A stretch of DNA of 64,000 bases. It comes from DASSUW01 sp963730535. GTDB lineage: Bacteria > Actinomycetota > Thermoleophilia > Solirubrobacterales > Solirubrobacteraceae. Where the stretch lies: positions 228,833-292,832 of the forward strand of contig CAVSRU010000014.1 in the NCBI GenBank assembly GCA_963730535.1. Reading direction: 5' to 3'. Below, in pieces: positions 1-9,305 of the stretch. The notes below the pieces were generated by a model. That model was not told where the DNA came from. It was given only the letters and a program-made list of their open reading frames with translations, and made no database searches. Position 1 is the stretch's first letter, and each line of letters begins with the position of its first letter. Both the position numbers and the translations under genes were made by a program.

Positions 1-1077
1 CGCCGTCGAGCCGTGCGCGGTGTGGTGGTCGCGGATCAGGCCGAGCCACTCCTCGAAGCGCTCGGCGAAGCGCTCGTGCAGCATCGGGCCGTAGAGGACG
101 TCCTGCGTGGGGTCGCCGATCGGCGCCGCCCGCAGGCGCTCGTCGAGCTTGCGCACGTACTCGTCGTGCACCGACTCGTGGACGATGGCGGTGCCGAGCG
201 AGGTGCAGCGCTGCCCGGCCGTGCCGTAGCCGCCGAACAGCGCGCCCTCGACGGCGAGGTCGACGTCGGCGTCGTCCATCACGACCATCGGGTTCTTGCC
301 GCCCAGCTCGAGGCACGCCGACTGCATGTGGCGCCCGCAGAGCTCGCCGATCTTCGAGCCCACGGCGCTCGAGCCGGTGAAGCCGACCTTGTCGACGAGC
401 CGCTCGCCGAGCGCCCGCTCGAGGCCTTCGAAGGTCGCGGCGCCCTCGGCCTGGACGACGTTGAGCACGCCGCCGGGCACGCCGCCGGCGTGGAACAGGC
501 GCGCCATCGCGTCGCCGAGCGCCGGGGAGTACTCGGCGGGCTTCCAGACGACCGCGTTGCCGCACAGGATCGCGGGCACGAGGTACCACGCCGGGACCGC
601 GACCGGGAAGTTGCCGGCGGTGATGATCGCCGCCACGCCGACCGGCATCCGGAACGTGAAGAGCTGCTTGTTCGGCATCTCCGAGGGCACGGTCTGCCCG
701 TACAGGCGCCGCCCTTCGCCGATGAAGAAGTCGCAGGTGTCGACGATCTCCTGCACCTCGCCGAGCGACTCGGCGTAGGGCTTGCCGACCTCGCGCGTCA
801 CGAGCTCGGCGAGCGCCTCCTTGTTGGCCTCCACGAGCCGGCCGACGTTCGCGATCACGCGTCCGCGGGCGGGCGCCGGCACGGCGGCCCAGTCGCGCTG
901 CGCGGCGCGCGCAGCGCGGGCGGCGGCGACGAAGGTCTCGGCGTCGCCCAGCAGCACCTCGGCGACGGTTTCGGACGTGTTGGCGGGGTTCGTGGAGGTC
1001 AGGCGGCCTCCCGGGGCGTCGGCGAGCGGCTTCCCGTCGACGATGGAGGCGATCTCGGTCGCCGCAAGGGTTGTCAT
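1..1077 (-). CDS. Aldehyde dehydrogenase family protein, N-terminal 359 residues (cut by window edge)
   Basis: NAD(P)+-dependent oxidation of an aldehyde to an acid. The frame opens at an ATG at 1077 (MTTLAATEIASIVDG) and runs off the left edge. Visible family marks are TNPAN near the start, the nucleotide-binding stretch KPAEYSPALGDA, FTGSSAVGSKIG, the catalytic-base segment LELGGKNP and the nucleophile segment AGQRCTSLGTA with Cys291. The start overlaps the stop of the upstream amidohydrolase as ATGA, so the two are translationally coupled at the end of a long minus-strand operon. The GTAGQRCTS context recalls the ALDH7 and semialdehyde dehydrogenase group, but the substrate cannot be read from the sequence. 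Confidence 0.93.
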   Translation of the reverse strand, partial: MTTLAATEIASIVDGKPLADAPGGRLTSTNPANTSETVAEVLLGDAETFVAAARAARAAQRDWAAVPAPARGRVIANVGRLVEANKEALAELVTREVGKPYAESLGEVQEIVDTCDFFIGEGRRLYGQTVPSEMPNKQLFTFRMPVGVAAIITAGNFPVAVPAWYLVPAILCGNAVVWKPAEYSPALGDAMARLFHAGGVPGGVLNVVQAEGAATFEGLERALGERLVDKVGFTGSSAVGSKIGELCGRHMQSACLELGGKNPMVVMDDADVDLAVEGALFGGYGTAGQRCTSLGTAIVHESVHDEYVRKLDERLRAAPIGDPTQDVLYGPMLHERFAERFEEWLGLIRDHHTAHGSTA

Positions 1078-2453
1078 GGATTTACCGTACTGCGCCCGCC
1101 GAGCCAGGTGTCGGTGACCGTGGCGTTCGCCAGGTCCTCGAACGGGTCGCGGTCGAGGATCACGAGGTCGGCGAGCATGCCGGGCATCAGCCGCCCGCGA
1201 TCGTCGCTGCCCTCGAGCCACGCGGGCGCGACAGTCAGCGCCTCGAGCCCGGCCTGCACGTCCAGCGCTTCGTGCGGGCGCCACTCGCGCAGGACTGCGT
1301 CGCGCAACCCCTGCAGCGGGTCCATCTCCTCGACGGGAGCGTCGGAGCCGAGCGCCAGCCGGGCGCCGGACGCGTGCAGCGACCGGTACGCGTACGCGCC
1401 CTCGAGCCGGTCCGCCCACAGGCGTTCGGCGTGCGCCTCGTCGCTGACGGCCATCGAAGGCTGGATCGAGGCGGCGACGCCCAGCCTCGCGAAGCGGGGG
1501 ATATCGTCGGGGTGCAGGCACTGAGCGTGCTCGATGCGGGGGCGGACGGCGTCCGGCACCGCCTCGAAGACGTCGAGCGCCTCGCGGTTGGCGAGATCGC
1601 CGATCGCGTGGACGGCGACGGGCACCCCAGCGGCGGTGGCAGCGCGCACGATCGCCTCGAACTCGTCGCGGCTCGTGATCTCGACGCCGCTGCCGTCGAG
1701 CAGGCGGGCGGTCCGCGAGCCGAGCGTGCCGTCCATGTACGCCTTCACGTAGTCGGGCCGCTCGTCGAGCCGCTTGGCGGGCAGCGACTGCCAGACGCGG
1801 AACGGCAGCTCGAGCGCGGCGAAGACCTCGCGCGAGCCGATGAGCCCGTCCTTGTCGTGGATCGCGGTCACGCCGCGCGCGACGGCCACCGGCAGCGCCG
1901 CGCGCGTCGCCTCCACGAGCTCCTCGTGGGTCGCAAGCGTGAAGCGGTCGCGGAACGACCACGCGGCCTCCTCGCGCAGCACGCCGGCCTCGAGGTCGAC
2001 CTCGCCGCCTGGCCGCTCGAGGTCGCCCCGCGCGTGCGCCAGCGCCGCCGAGTTCAGCCACAGCGAGTGCCAGTCGTGCGCCAGCAGCGCGGTGGGCACG
2101 TCGCCCGTCGTCGCGTCGAGCAGCTCGAGCGACGGCTCGAAGCCCGTCCAGCCGAACCCGCGCAGCCAGCGCCCGGGCGGCACGCGCGGCGCCACCTCCG
2201 CCACACGCGCGAGCACCTCGTCGCGCGTCCCGTGGAGCTGGAGCTCGCGGCGCGTGAGCGCCCACGTCGGGAAGTGGACATGCGAGTCCGTGAAGCCCGG
2301 CAACAGACAGCCGCCGTCGAGGTCGACGCGCCGGGCGCCGGCCGGCTCCTCGTCGAGCGCGACGATGCGGTCGCCCTCGACGACGAGCGAGCGCGCCACC
2401 GGCCGCGCCCGATCCATGGTGCGCACGATGCCGCCGACGAAGACCGTCGTCAC
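1074..2453 (-). CDS. Metal-dependent amidohydrolase (YtcJ/amidohydrolase 3 type)
   Basis: A 459-residue predicted metal-dependent hydrolase. It opens with the small beta-sandwich typical of the family, then PGFTDSHVHFPTW (the first metal-binding HxH), a middle HAIGDLANREALD, RIEHAQCLHPDDIPRFA and, near the C-terminus, ALGSDAPVEEMDP with the metal/catalytic Asp. This order matches YtcJ-like amidohydrolases. GTG at 2453 was chosen because it overlaps the stop of the isomerase gene (GTGA) and gives the expected VTTVFVGGIVRTMD start. Longer open frames upstream are shadows of the isomerase gene. Its place at the end of an envelope-sugar operon does not reveal the substrate. Confidence 0.88.
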   Translation of the reverse strand: MTTVFVGGIVRTMDRARPVARSLVVEGDRIVALDEEPAGARRVDLDGGCLLPGFTDSHVHFPTWALTRRELQLHGTRDEVLARVAEVAPRVPPGRWLRGFGWTGFEPSLELLDATTGDVPTALLAHDWHSLWLNSAALAHARGDLERPGGEVDLEAGVLREEAAWSFRDRFTLATHEELVEATRAALPVAVARGVTAIHDKDGLIGSREVFAALELPFRVWQSLPAKRLDERPDYVKAYMDGTLGSRTARLLDGSGVEITSRDEFEAIVRAATAAGVPVAVHAIGDLANREALDVFEAVPDAVRPRIEHAQCLHPDDIPRFARLGVAASIQPSMAVSDEAHAERLWADRLEGAYAYRSLHASGARLALGSDAPVEEMDPLQGLRDAVLREWRPHEALDVQAGLEALTVAPAWLEGSDDRGRLMPGMLADLVILDRDPFEDLANATVTDTWLGGRSTVNP

Positions 2454-3499
2454 TGCTCGACCAGCGCGGCCTTGAGCGTGTCGATCGGCTCGATCGACGC
2501 CGGGTCCTTGCCCCGCAGCACCGCCAGGTAGAGGGAGACGAGGTCGCCGAGGAGGACGAGCGACACGACGCGCTCGAGCCGCGTCTCCCCGCGGGCGCGC
2601 ACGCGCTCGACGATGTCGGTGCCCGCCGCGACCGCCTCGGCGGTCGCCTCCGCACGCTGCACGTTGCGTGGGTGCGCGCCGGGGTCCTCGAGCAAGACCG
2701 CGGAGAAGCGGCCGAAGTCGGCGGCCGCCGGCCAGCCGACGACCTCGTTGTGGTCGAGCTCCGGCAGCGGCGAGGAGAACGCGGGCTGCCCCGCGTTCTC
2801 GTTGATCTGGCACTTCCAGCGGTAGGCGGCCGCCGCGGCGAGCTCGGCCCCCGCGATGACCGGCACCGTGCCGTGCAGCCGCCGCGCGAGCACCTTGGCC
2901 TCTCCGTCCTCCGGCCCCTCCGGGCCCCAACCGCCGGCGAGCCCCTGGGCGAGCCCGGCGGCCGCGTCGACCTCGCCACGCAGCGAGGGCGCGGCGCCGG
3001 CGAGCGCGGCCACCTCGAGCGCCGCCACGAGCGAGTAGCCGATCGCCGCCCGCGGCTGGAAGCCGCCTGGCACCGGGATCACCGGCACGCCGTCGCGCCG
3101 GGCGCGCTCGGCAAGCGGGCCGCCGGTGGTGGCCACGAGCCGCCGCGCCCCGCGCGCCGCCGCGTCGTCGTAGGCCGACAGCGTCTCCTCAGTGGCGCCC
3201 GAGTAGCTCGAGCAGAGCACGAGCGTGTCGGGGCCGACCCAGCCGGGGAGCGCGTAGTCGTCGACGATCGCGAACGGGCGCCGCAGTCGCGGCCCGAGCG
3301 CCGCGAGCGCGAGCCGGGCGCCCGCCGCCGAGCCGCCCATGCCGGCTACGACCACGCCGCCGGGCGCGTCCGCCGGGGCGATGCCCGCCGAGTCGACGCG
3401 CCACAGCGCGTCGCGCAGGTGCTCCGCGAGGCCGAGCATCTCCGCCGCCTGTCCCGTCGGGTCGACGGCCGCGACCGCCGCGCGGTCGAGGTCGGCCAT
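2450..3499 (-). CDS. Bifunctional phosphoglucose/phosphomannose isomerase family protein
   Basis: Interconverts fructose-6-P with glucose-6-P and/or mannose-6-P. It has 349 residues, the size of the archaeal/actinobacterial bifunctional PGI/PMI family. The SIS fold is shown by VVVAGMGGSAAGARL and LCSSYSGATEETLSAYDDA, and the C-terminal half has YRWKCQINENAGQPAF and ELDHNEVVGW. ATG at 3499 shares one base with the stop of the guanylyltransferase gene (TGATG). Beside a mannose-1-P guanylyltransferase type enzyme it would supply mannose-6-P for GDP-mannose; no phosphomannomutase is seen in the window. Confidence 0.9.
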   Translation of the reverse strand: MADLDRAAVAAVDPTGQAAEMLGLAEHLRDALWRVDSAGIAPADAPGGVVVAGMGGSAAGARLALAALGPRLRRPFAIVDDYALPGWVGPDTLVLCSSYSGATEETLSAYDDAAARGARRLVATTGGPLAERARRDGVPVIPVPGGFQPRAAIGYSLVAALEVAALAGAAPSLRGEVDAAAGLAQGLAGGWGPEGPEDGEAKVLARRLHGTVPVIAGAELAAAAAYRWKCQINENAGQPAFSSPLPELDHNEVVGWPAAADFGRFSAVLLEDPGAHPRNVQRAEATAEAVAAGTDIVERVRARGETRLERVVSLVLLGDLVSLYLAVLRGKDPASIEPIDTLKAALVEQ

Positions 3500-4599
3500 C
3501 AGAAGAGCAGCGCGCCGTCGGGCAGCGTGACGCCGGGGAAGATCCGCGCGCCGTTGGAGATCACGTTGGCGTCGCCGACCGTGACTCCCTCCCCCAGCAC
3601 GCTCATGCCGTCGATCGTGCAGTGGTTGCCGATCCGCACGCCGCCGGCGACGATGCAGCCCGCCAGCGTGCAGCCCTCTCCGATCTCGGTCCCCTGCATG
3701 ACGACCGCCCGCTCGATCGTCGTGCCGGCGCCGATCGTCACGCCGTGCTCGAGCACGACCCGGCCGCCGATCCGCGCGCCCTCGCCGATCCGGCAGCCGG
3801 TCTCCACGAGCGCCGGCGGGATGATCCGGCCCGCGGTCTCGACGCCGTCCTCCACGCACAGGTAGCTGTCGCCCATCCGCTCGCGCACGGGCGTCGCGAC
3901 CGTCCCCTCGAGGATGTCGAACGTGCCCTCCAGGTAGCGCTCGGGCGTCCCGATGTCGAGCCAGTACCCCGACGACACGCACCCGTAGAGCCCGTCGCCG
4001 ACGAGCCGCGGGAAGACGTCGCGCTCGATCGACGCCGGCTGGTCGGCCTCGAGCATCTCGAGCACGCGCCGTTCGAGCACGTAGACGCCCGCCGAGATAT
4101 TCGACGTGTCCGCCTGGTCCGGCGACGGCTTCTCGACGAACTCGGTCACCGCGCCGTCGCCGTCGGTCCGCACGAGCCCGTAGGCCGAAGGGTCCTCGAC
4201 GGGGGTGAGCGCCAGAGTCGCCACCGCGCCCGTGCGCTCGTGCTGGGTGAGCTGGGCGGTGACGTCGAGGTCGGTCAGCACGTCGCCGTTGAGCATCACG
4301 AAGCGCTCGTCGAGCAGCGGCTCGGCGAACTTCAGCGCCCCCCCGGTCCCGAGCGGCTCGCGCTCCTCCATGTACCGCAGCCTGATCCCGAACGCGCTGC
4401 CGTCGCCGAGCACGTTGCGGACCCCGCTGGCCAGGTGGCCGCACGACATCACGACGTCGTCGATCCCGTGCCCGTGCAGCCAGTCGAGCATGAAGCGCAC
4501 GAACGGGCGGTCCACGAGCGGGACCACCGGCTTGGGCACGGTGGAGGTGAGCGGCCGCAGCCGCGTGCCCTCGCCGCCCGCCAGGATCAATGCCTGCAT
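3499..4599 (-). CDS. NDP-sugar pyrophosphorylase, mannose-1-phosphate guanylyltransferase type
   Basis: Transfers a nucleotide to a sugar-1-phosphate. The N-terminal nucleotidyltransferase domain begins ALILAGGEGTRLRPLT, followed by PKPVVPLVDRP, GTGGALKFAEPLL, FVMLNGDVLTD (Mg-binding Asp) and VEKPSPDQA. From about residue 255 to the end is a left-handed beta-helix of hexapeptide repeats (IGEGARIGGRVVLEHGVTIG and onwards). The total of 366 residues matches GDP-mannose pyrophosphorylase-like proteins; glucose-1-P thymidylyltransferase activity is the main alternative. ATG at 4599 overlaps the UDP-glucose dehydrogenase stop (TGATG). Confidence 0.88.
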   Translation of the reverse strand: MQALILAGGEGTRLRPLTSTVPKPVVPLVDRPFVRFMLDWLHGHGIDDVVMSCGHLASGVRNVLGDGSAFGIRLRYMEEREPLGTGGALKFAEPLLDERFVMLNGDVLTDLDVTAQLTQHERTGAVATLALTPVEDPSAYGLVRTDGDGAVTEFVEKPSPDQADTSNISAGVYVLERRVLEMLEADQPASIERDVFPRLVGDGLYGCVSSGYWLDIGTPERYLEGTFDILEGTVATPVRERMGDSYLCVEDGVETAGRIIPPALVETGCRIGEGARIGGRVVLEHGVTIGAGTTIERAVVMQGTEIGEGCTLAGCIVAGGVRIGNHCTIDGMSVLGEGVTVGDANVISNGARIFPGVTLPDGALLF

Positions 4600-5927
4600 C
4601 AGTCCCCCTCGAGGGCCGGGACGGCCCCGCGCATCGCCGGGCGGCCGACGCCCTCGTAGGTCAGCCCGGCGGAGACGACCGCCTCCGGATCGAGGAAGTT
4701 GCGCCCGTCGACCAGCAGCGACCCCCGCATCTCGCCGGCCAGCTCCCGGAAGTCGAGCGCCGCGAACTCCGGCCACTCGGTCACGAGCACCACCGCGTCC
4801 GCGCCCCGCGCCACCTCGGACGCCGACGCGCAGAACTGCATCCCCCGGATCAGCTTGCGCGCCTCCTGCTCGGCGACCGGGTCGTAGGCGCGCACGCGGG
4901 CGCCGGCGGCCTGGAGCCGCGCCGACAGCACGAGCGACGAGGCCTCGCGCATGTCGTCCGTGTTCGCCTTGAACGCCAGCCCGAGCAGCCCGATCTCCTT
5001 GCCGACGAGGTTCCCGAGGTGCTTCTGGAGCTTGGCGATCACCCGGCGCTTCTGGAGCTCGTTCACCTCGATCACCGAGTTCAGGAGCTGGAAGTGATAG
5101 CCGGAGTTGCCGGCGAGCTGCTTGAGCGCGGCCACGTCCTTAGGGAAGCACGAGCCCCCGAAGCCGATCCCGGCCTGGAGGAACTTCGGGCCGATGCGAT
5201 CGTCGAGCCCCATCCCGCGGGCGACCTCGACGACGTCGGCGCCCGTCTCCTCGCAGACGTTGGCGATCTCGTTGATGAACGAGATCTTCGTGGCGAGGAA
5301 CGCGTTGGAGGCCAGCTTGACCATCTCGGCGCTGCGCACGTCGGTGCGCACGAGTGGAGCCTCGAGCGGCGCGTAGAGCTCGACCACGGCGTCGCCCGCC
5401 CAGTCGCCGTCGTCGCCCACGACCACGCGGTCGGGCGCGAGGAAGTCCTTCAGAGCGGAGCCCTCCTTGAGGAACTCCGGGCAGGCGACGTACGAGAAGC
5501 CGCCCTTGCCGTGCTCGTCGAACACGCGCCGGATGCTGTCGCCGGTGCCGACCGGCACCGTCGACTTCATGACCAGCGCGTGGCGGTCGGAGGCGGGCAT
5601 CGCCTCCACGACCGCGTAGACGGCGGAGAGGTCGGCGTCGCCCGAGTAGGTGGGCGGCGTGCCGACGGCCACGAACAGCAGCCGCGCGTGCTCGAACGCG
5701 TCGCCCAGGTCGGTCGAGAAGTGCAGGCGGTCGCGGTGACGGGCGACGAGCTCCTCGAGGCCCGGCTCCCAGATCGGCATGCGGCCGGCCCGCAGGCCCT
5801 CGATCTTGGCCTCGTCGATGTCGATGCACCACACCTCGTTGCCCAGCTCGGCGAACCCGGCGGCGGTGACGAGACCCACGTAGCCCGTGCCGATGACGCC
5901 GATTGGCTCTCTGCTCGCGCTGCTCAT
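4599..5927 (-). CDS. UDP-glucose 6-dehydrogenase
   Basis: Oxidises UDP-glucose to UDP-glucuronate with two NAD+. The 442 residues show the N-terminal Rossmann motif GVIGTGYVGLVTA (residues 10-22), VACPEFLKEGSA, the catalytic-base region MVKLASNAFLATK and the nucleophile GFGGSCFPKD (Cys260), followed by the C-terminal UDP-binding domain with GLAFKANTDDMREASS. It is the third gene of the operon that starts with the M20 peptidase and lies 14 bp after the LytR-CpsA-Psr gene. The product probably feeds a uronic-acid-containing wall or capsule polymer. Confidence 0.95.
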   Translation of the reverse strand: MSSASREPIGVIGTGYVGLVTAAGFAELGNEVWCIDIDEAKIEGLRAGRMPIWEPGLEELVARHRDRLHFSTDLGDAFEHARLLFVAVGTPPTYSGDADLSAVYAVVEAMPASDRHALVMKSTVPVGTGDSIRRVFDEHGKGGFSYVACPEFLKEGSALKDFLAPDRVVVGDDGDWAGDAVVELYAPLEAPLVRTDVRSAEMVKLASNAFLATKISFINEIANVCEETGADVVEVARGMGLDDRIGPKFLQAGIGFGGSCFPKDVAALKQLAGNSGYHFQLLNSVIEVNELQKRRVIAKLQKHLGNLVGKEIGLLGLAFKANTDDMREASSLVLSARLQAAGARVRAYDPVAEQEARKLIRGMQFCASASEVARGADAVVLVTEWPEFAALDFRELAGEMRGSLLVDGRNFLDPEAVVSAGLTYEGVGRPAMRGAVPALEGD

Positions 5928-5941
5928 GCGGGCGGTCCAGC

Positions 5942-7489
5942 CTACTGCTTGAGTCGCCGCAGAGAAGCAGCGATCTCGAGCATCTGGGCCCCGCCGACGG
6001 AGTGCGTGAGCGTGTTGGAGACCCAGTACACGCCGCGCTTGGTCCGCCACGCCACGAGCCGCAGTGCCCGGCCGTCGTAGTACAGCCGCAGCTTGCGGCC
6101 CTTGTGGGTGACGGTGCGATCCGGGTCGTCGAGCAGCGGCGGCGACTTCCAGGTCAGCCCCTGGACGCCGTAGTACTCGCCGATCCCGGGGGCGCGCAGG
6201 ACCATCCGGTAGGCCGCGTGCTTCTTGCCCCGCTCGTCCCGGATCTTGTAGACCCGCGGCTCGGTGCCCGCGTACGAGGAGCCGGTGACCCGCACGGTCG
6301 GGAAGTAGAACGGGAACTTCAGCTTGGGGTCGGCGATCACGGCCTGGTCCTCGCCCTCGCGCCGCGTGTCCTCCAGCCCGGCGACGGCCACCGGCTTGCG
6401 CTTGCGCTTGCGACGGACCTTGTCGAACTCGCGGTCGCGCGCCGTCGGGCCCGCAGACCGCTCGCGCGGCTCCGCGGAGCCCTCGGCGTTCATGAACTCC
6501 GAACGGATCTTGCGCAGGTCGGCGTCGCGCACGTAGAGGTTCGAGTCGAGCTGCGGGTTGCGCGCCTCCTGGACCCGGAACCGCACCTCGTTGATCTTCG
6601 GGTTCTCCTGCGCGAGGTAGAGGACGAGCCGCAGCATCGAGAAGACCTGCTTGGTCGAGCGCAGCGAGCGATCGACCTGGACGTAACGGCTGAAGACGCG
6701 CACGAGCTTCTTGCTCTCGCCGAGCGAGAGCAGGCGGCGGACGCCGGCCGCGTTCTTGGCCTGGCGCAGGAAGTCCTGCTGGCGAGCGGCCCGGACGAGG
6801 TCGTTGTCCCCGTGCCGGTAGCGCACGTAGTCCAGCGCGTCGCGACCCGTCAGCTTCTGGTAGCCGGGGTTGACGTCGATCGTGGCGTAGTTCTCGCCCG
6901 CCGAGTTGTCGTTGAAGTAGTCGCGGTCGATGTCGACGTAGACGCCGCCCACGCGGTCGACCGCCTCCTGGAAGGCGCCGTAGTCCATGACCATCACGTT
7001 CGTGATCGGGAACGGCTTGCCGGTGTGGTCCAGGAACAGCTTCTTGACGGTCCGCACGGTGAGCCGCGGGCCGCCCTTCTTGCCGCCCAGCTCGAACGCG
7101 CCGTTGATCTTGCCCTCGCCGTGGCCGGGGATCGCGACTTTGAGGTCGCGCGGGATCGACATCACCGCGATCGCGTCCTTGTCCGGGTCCGCGCGGGCGA
7201 GCAGGATCGTGTCGGAGCGGGCTCCGGCGCCGGCGTCGACGCCCTTGCGCTGGTCGGAGCCGAGGATCATGAACGTGCGCGGCCCGCCGGCCTCGGCCTT
7301 GTCGAGCTCCGGCACGTCGATGTTGGCCACGCGGCCGTCGCGGAACGGCGCCGTGATGTCCTCGACCTCGCGCAGGACGGCGGTGGCGACGGCGGTCGCG
7401 GTCAGCAGCGCAACGACCACGCACGCCAGCAGCGCGCGCAGCACCATCTTGAGCCCCAGCCGGGGCGGGCGCTCGCCGCTCGGGTTCAC
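5942..7489 (-). CDS. LytR-CpsA-Psr (LCP) family glycopolymer transferase
   Basis: Membrane-anchored enzyme that attaches undecaprenyl-linked glycopolymers to peptidoglycan. GTG at 7489 overlaps the upstream stop (GTGA). Residues about 16-40 form a single N-terminal membrane anchor. The LCP domain follows: FMILGSDQRKG, RSDTILLARADPDKDAIAVMSIPRDLKV, DYGAFQEAVDRVGGVYVDID and LTGRDALDYVRYRH, with the Arg/Asp residues that bind the polyprenyl pyrophosphate. After a basic linker (RRKRKRKPVAVAG) a C-terminal extension of about 150 residues is less conserved. At 515 residues it is longer than minimal LCP proteins. Confidence 0.92.
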   Translation of the reverse strand: MNPSGERPPRLGLKMVLRALLACVVVALLTATAVATAVLREVEDITAPFRDGRVANIDVPELDKAEAGGPRTFMILGSDQRKGVDAGAGARSDTILLARADPDKDAIAVMSIPRDLKVAIPGHGEGKINGAFELGGKKGGPRLTVRTVKKLFLDHTGKPFPITNVMVMDYGAFQEAVDRVGGVYVDIDRDYFNDNSAGENYATIDVNPGYQKLTGRDALDYVRYRHGDNDLVRAARQQDFLRQAKNAAGVRRLLSLGESKKLVRVFSRYVQVDRSLRSTKQVFSMLRLVLYLAQENPKINEVRFRVQEARNPQLDSNLYVRDADLRKIRSEFMNAEGSAEPRERSAGPTARDREFDKVRRKRKRKPVAVAGLEDTRREGEDQAVIADPKLKFPFYFPTVRVTGSSYAGTEPRVYKIRDERGKKHAAYRMVLRAPGIGEYYGVQGLTWKSPPLLDDPDRTVTHKGRKLRLYYDGRALRLVAWRTKRGVYWVSNTLTHSVGGAQMLEIAASLRRLKQ

Positions 7490-8610
7490 GCCGCGCCGCC
7501 CTCGACCGCGCGCAGCGGGGCGGTACCGTCGGCGAGCCGCGCGGGCAGCCCCCGGGCGAACGTCACGAGCAGCTCCCGGTACTCGGCCAGCGAGCGGATC
7601 GAGACCCACTCCTCGGGACCGTGGTGGCCGGCGCCGGCGGGGCCGAACTCGACGGCCGGGATGCCGGCACGCAGGAACGAGACGGCATCCGAGGCGCCGT
7701 CGCGGCCCACCGACACCGACGCGCCGTCGCCCTGCGGGCCGACGGTCTCGCTCAGCGCGCGCACGAACGGGTTCGAGCGCGACACGTGGGCCGGCGGGAA
7801 CACGAACGTCCGCTTGACGTCGAGGTCGGGGATCGCGCGGATCTCCTCGAGGATGTCGCCGGGGTCCTGGTTGGGCAGGTAGCGGATGTCGATGTCCATC
7901 ACGCAGGCGTCAGGCACCTTGTTGGGCGCGTCGCCCCCGACGATGCGCCCGAGGTTGATCGACGGCCGGTCGAACATCTCCGACGACTCGCGGGAGAACG
8001 GCATGGACTCGATTCGCCGGAACACGTCGACCGCCTTCACGATCGCGTTGTCGCCCAGCCACGGGGTGGAGCCGTGAGCGGCCCGCCCGTGCACGTGGAT
8101 CCGGCAGGCGAGCACGCCCTTCGCCTGGATCCCGATGTGCAGGTTGGTCGGCTCACCGGTGATCGCGAAGTCGCCCACGTAGCCGCGGCGCACCAGGTCG
8201 TCGCTGGAGCGGCGCTCGATGTCCTCGGACTCCTCGTCCGGCACGATCACGAGCCGCACGCGCACGTCGGTCTGGTCGGAGAGGTCGTGGGCCGCGCACA
8301 TCATCGCCGCGAGGCCGCCCTTCATGTCATAGGCGCCGCGGCCGTACAGGCGGTCGCCTTCGACCCGGGGCTGGAACTGCTCGCTGTGGCCGGGGACGAC
8401 GTCGAGATGGCCGTGGAAGACGACGGTCGGGACGTCGTCAGCGCCGCCCACCGTCGCGGTCAGCGCGTGCAGATCGCCGAAGCGATGCGCCTCCACGTCG
8501 ATGTCGCGCGCCTCCAGCCATCCCTTGACGAAGCCCGCCGCCGCATGCAGGCCTTCAGCGGTGGACGTGTCGTAGGTGACCAGGCGCTCGGTCAGAACCC
8601 GTTCATCCAC
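7486..8610 (-). CDS. M20 family metallopeptidase / deacylase (DapE/ArgE-like)
   Basis: A zinc-dependent hydrolase of 374 residues. Seen are VVFHGHLDVVPGHSEQ (His68 and Asp70), YGRGAYDMKGGLAAMM (bridging Asp95), VIVPDEESED (catalytic and metal Glu), GEPTNLHIG and a C-terminal EFGPAGAGHHGPEEW with the last metal His. The dimerisation-domain His is in HVHGRAAHGSTP. The family includes succinyl-diaminopimelate desuccinylase, acetylornithine deacetylase and carboxypeptidase G2-like enzymes; the exact substrate is open. It is first in the envelope operon, with a candidate -10 TACTCT 11 nt before the ATG. Confidence 0.9.
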   Translation of the reverse strand: MDERVLTERLVTYDTSTAEGLHAAAGFVKGWLEARDIDVEAHRFGDLHALTATVGGADDVPTVVFHGHLDVVPGHSEQFQPRVEGDRLYGRGAYDMKGGLAAMMCAAHDLSDQTDVRVRLVIVPDEESEDIERRSSDDLVRRGYVGDFAITGEPTNLHIGIQAKGVLACRIHVHGRAAHGSTPWLGDNAIVKAVDVFRRIESMPFSRESSEMFDRPSINLGRIVGGDAPNKVPDACVMDIDIRYLPNQDPGDILEEIRAIPDLDVKRTFVFPPAHVSRSNPFVRALSETVGPQGDGASVSVGRDGASDAVSFLRAGIPAVEFGPAGAGHHGPEEWVSIRSLAEYRELLVTFARGLPARLADGTAPLRAVEGGAA

Positions 8611-8672
8611 CCGCAGGAGAGTAGCGGCGCGTGGGAGACTGAGAGGTAGGCGAGAAAACGGAAGGAGCTCCC

Positions 8673-9227
8673 ATGTCCCAGGCGACCCATCAGACCGTAC
8701 GGCTCTCCCAGGGGAAGCACCGTGATCCCGACCACGGAGCGTGCGTGATGGAGCTGTCCTCGATGCTGGCCGACGAGCCGTTCAGCGATCGCCCGCGCTG
8801 CGTCGACCCCGTGATCGCCGGCTTCCTGCGCACGTACAACGACGGGATCGACGACCGGCGGCGGCAGGACCTGCTCCCGCTCGCCTCCGAGGCCGTCGGC
8901 ACGCGTGCGGTGGCCGGCGTACAGGCCGAGCGGGCCCGGATGTGCCTGCGGTGGGCCCAGGAGCGTCACGAGCAGCGCCGCCGCGGCCCGCGCCGGCTGC
9001 TCCCGCTGCGCCCCCTGCTTCCCGACGGCCGGCTGGGCGACGACGCGGCCGGAACGCTGGCGGGGCGGATCGCGGTCAAGGACGCGGGCCGGCGCCGCGC
9101 CGAGGGCGTGCACGACGACGCGCTGGCCTTCGTGCGGGCGCTGATCGCCGTCGGCAGGCCGGCGGCGGAGGCGGATCAGCAAACGTGTCCCTCGTCACCG
9201 GCTCGAGGGCGCGCGGCAGTTCTGTGA
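8673..9227 (+). CDS. Conserved hypothetical protein, Arg-rich C-terminus
   Basis: 184 residues with a good Shine-Dalgarno (GGAAGGAG) 6 nt before the ATG. The most conserved-looking part is residues 23-60 (ACVMELSSMLADEPFSDRP, then CVDPVIAGFLRTYND), which resembles a recurrent actinobacterial protein of unknown function. The C-terminal half is rich in Arg and Ala. No signal peptide or membrane segment is seen. It is divergent from the M20 gene and ends at a strong bidirectional hairpin. I do not recognise a function. Confidence 0.75.
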   Translation: MSQATHQTVRLSQGKHRDPDHGACVMELSSMLADEPFSDRPRCVDPVIAGFLRTYNDGIDDRRRQDLLPLASEAVGTRAVAGVQAERARMCLRWAQERHEQRRRGPRRLLPLRPLLPDGRLGDDAAGTLAGRIAVKDAGRRRAEGVHDDALAFVRALIAVGRPAAEADQQTCPSSPARGRAAVL

Positions 9228-9266
9228 CCGTGAAGCCAGTCATGGCGAGCTCCTGAGAGGTTGAGC

Positions 9267-9297
9267 GCGGTGGGGGCGCCGGCGGCGCCCCCACCGC
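9267..9297. terminator. Bidirectional hairpin terminator
   Basis: A perfect 14-bp stem, arms 9267-9280 and 9284-9297 (GCGGTGGGGGCGCC and its complement), with a 3-nt loop. It sits between two convergent genes (8673-9227 plus and 9306-9659 minus). There is no T-tract, as is common at very high GC. Confidence 0.7.
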
Positions 9298-9305
9298 ACG
9301 GGTGT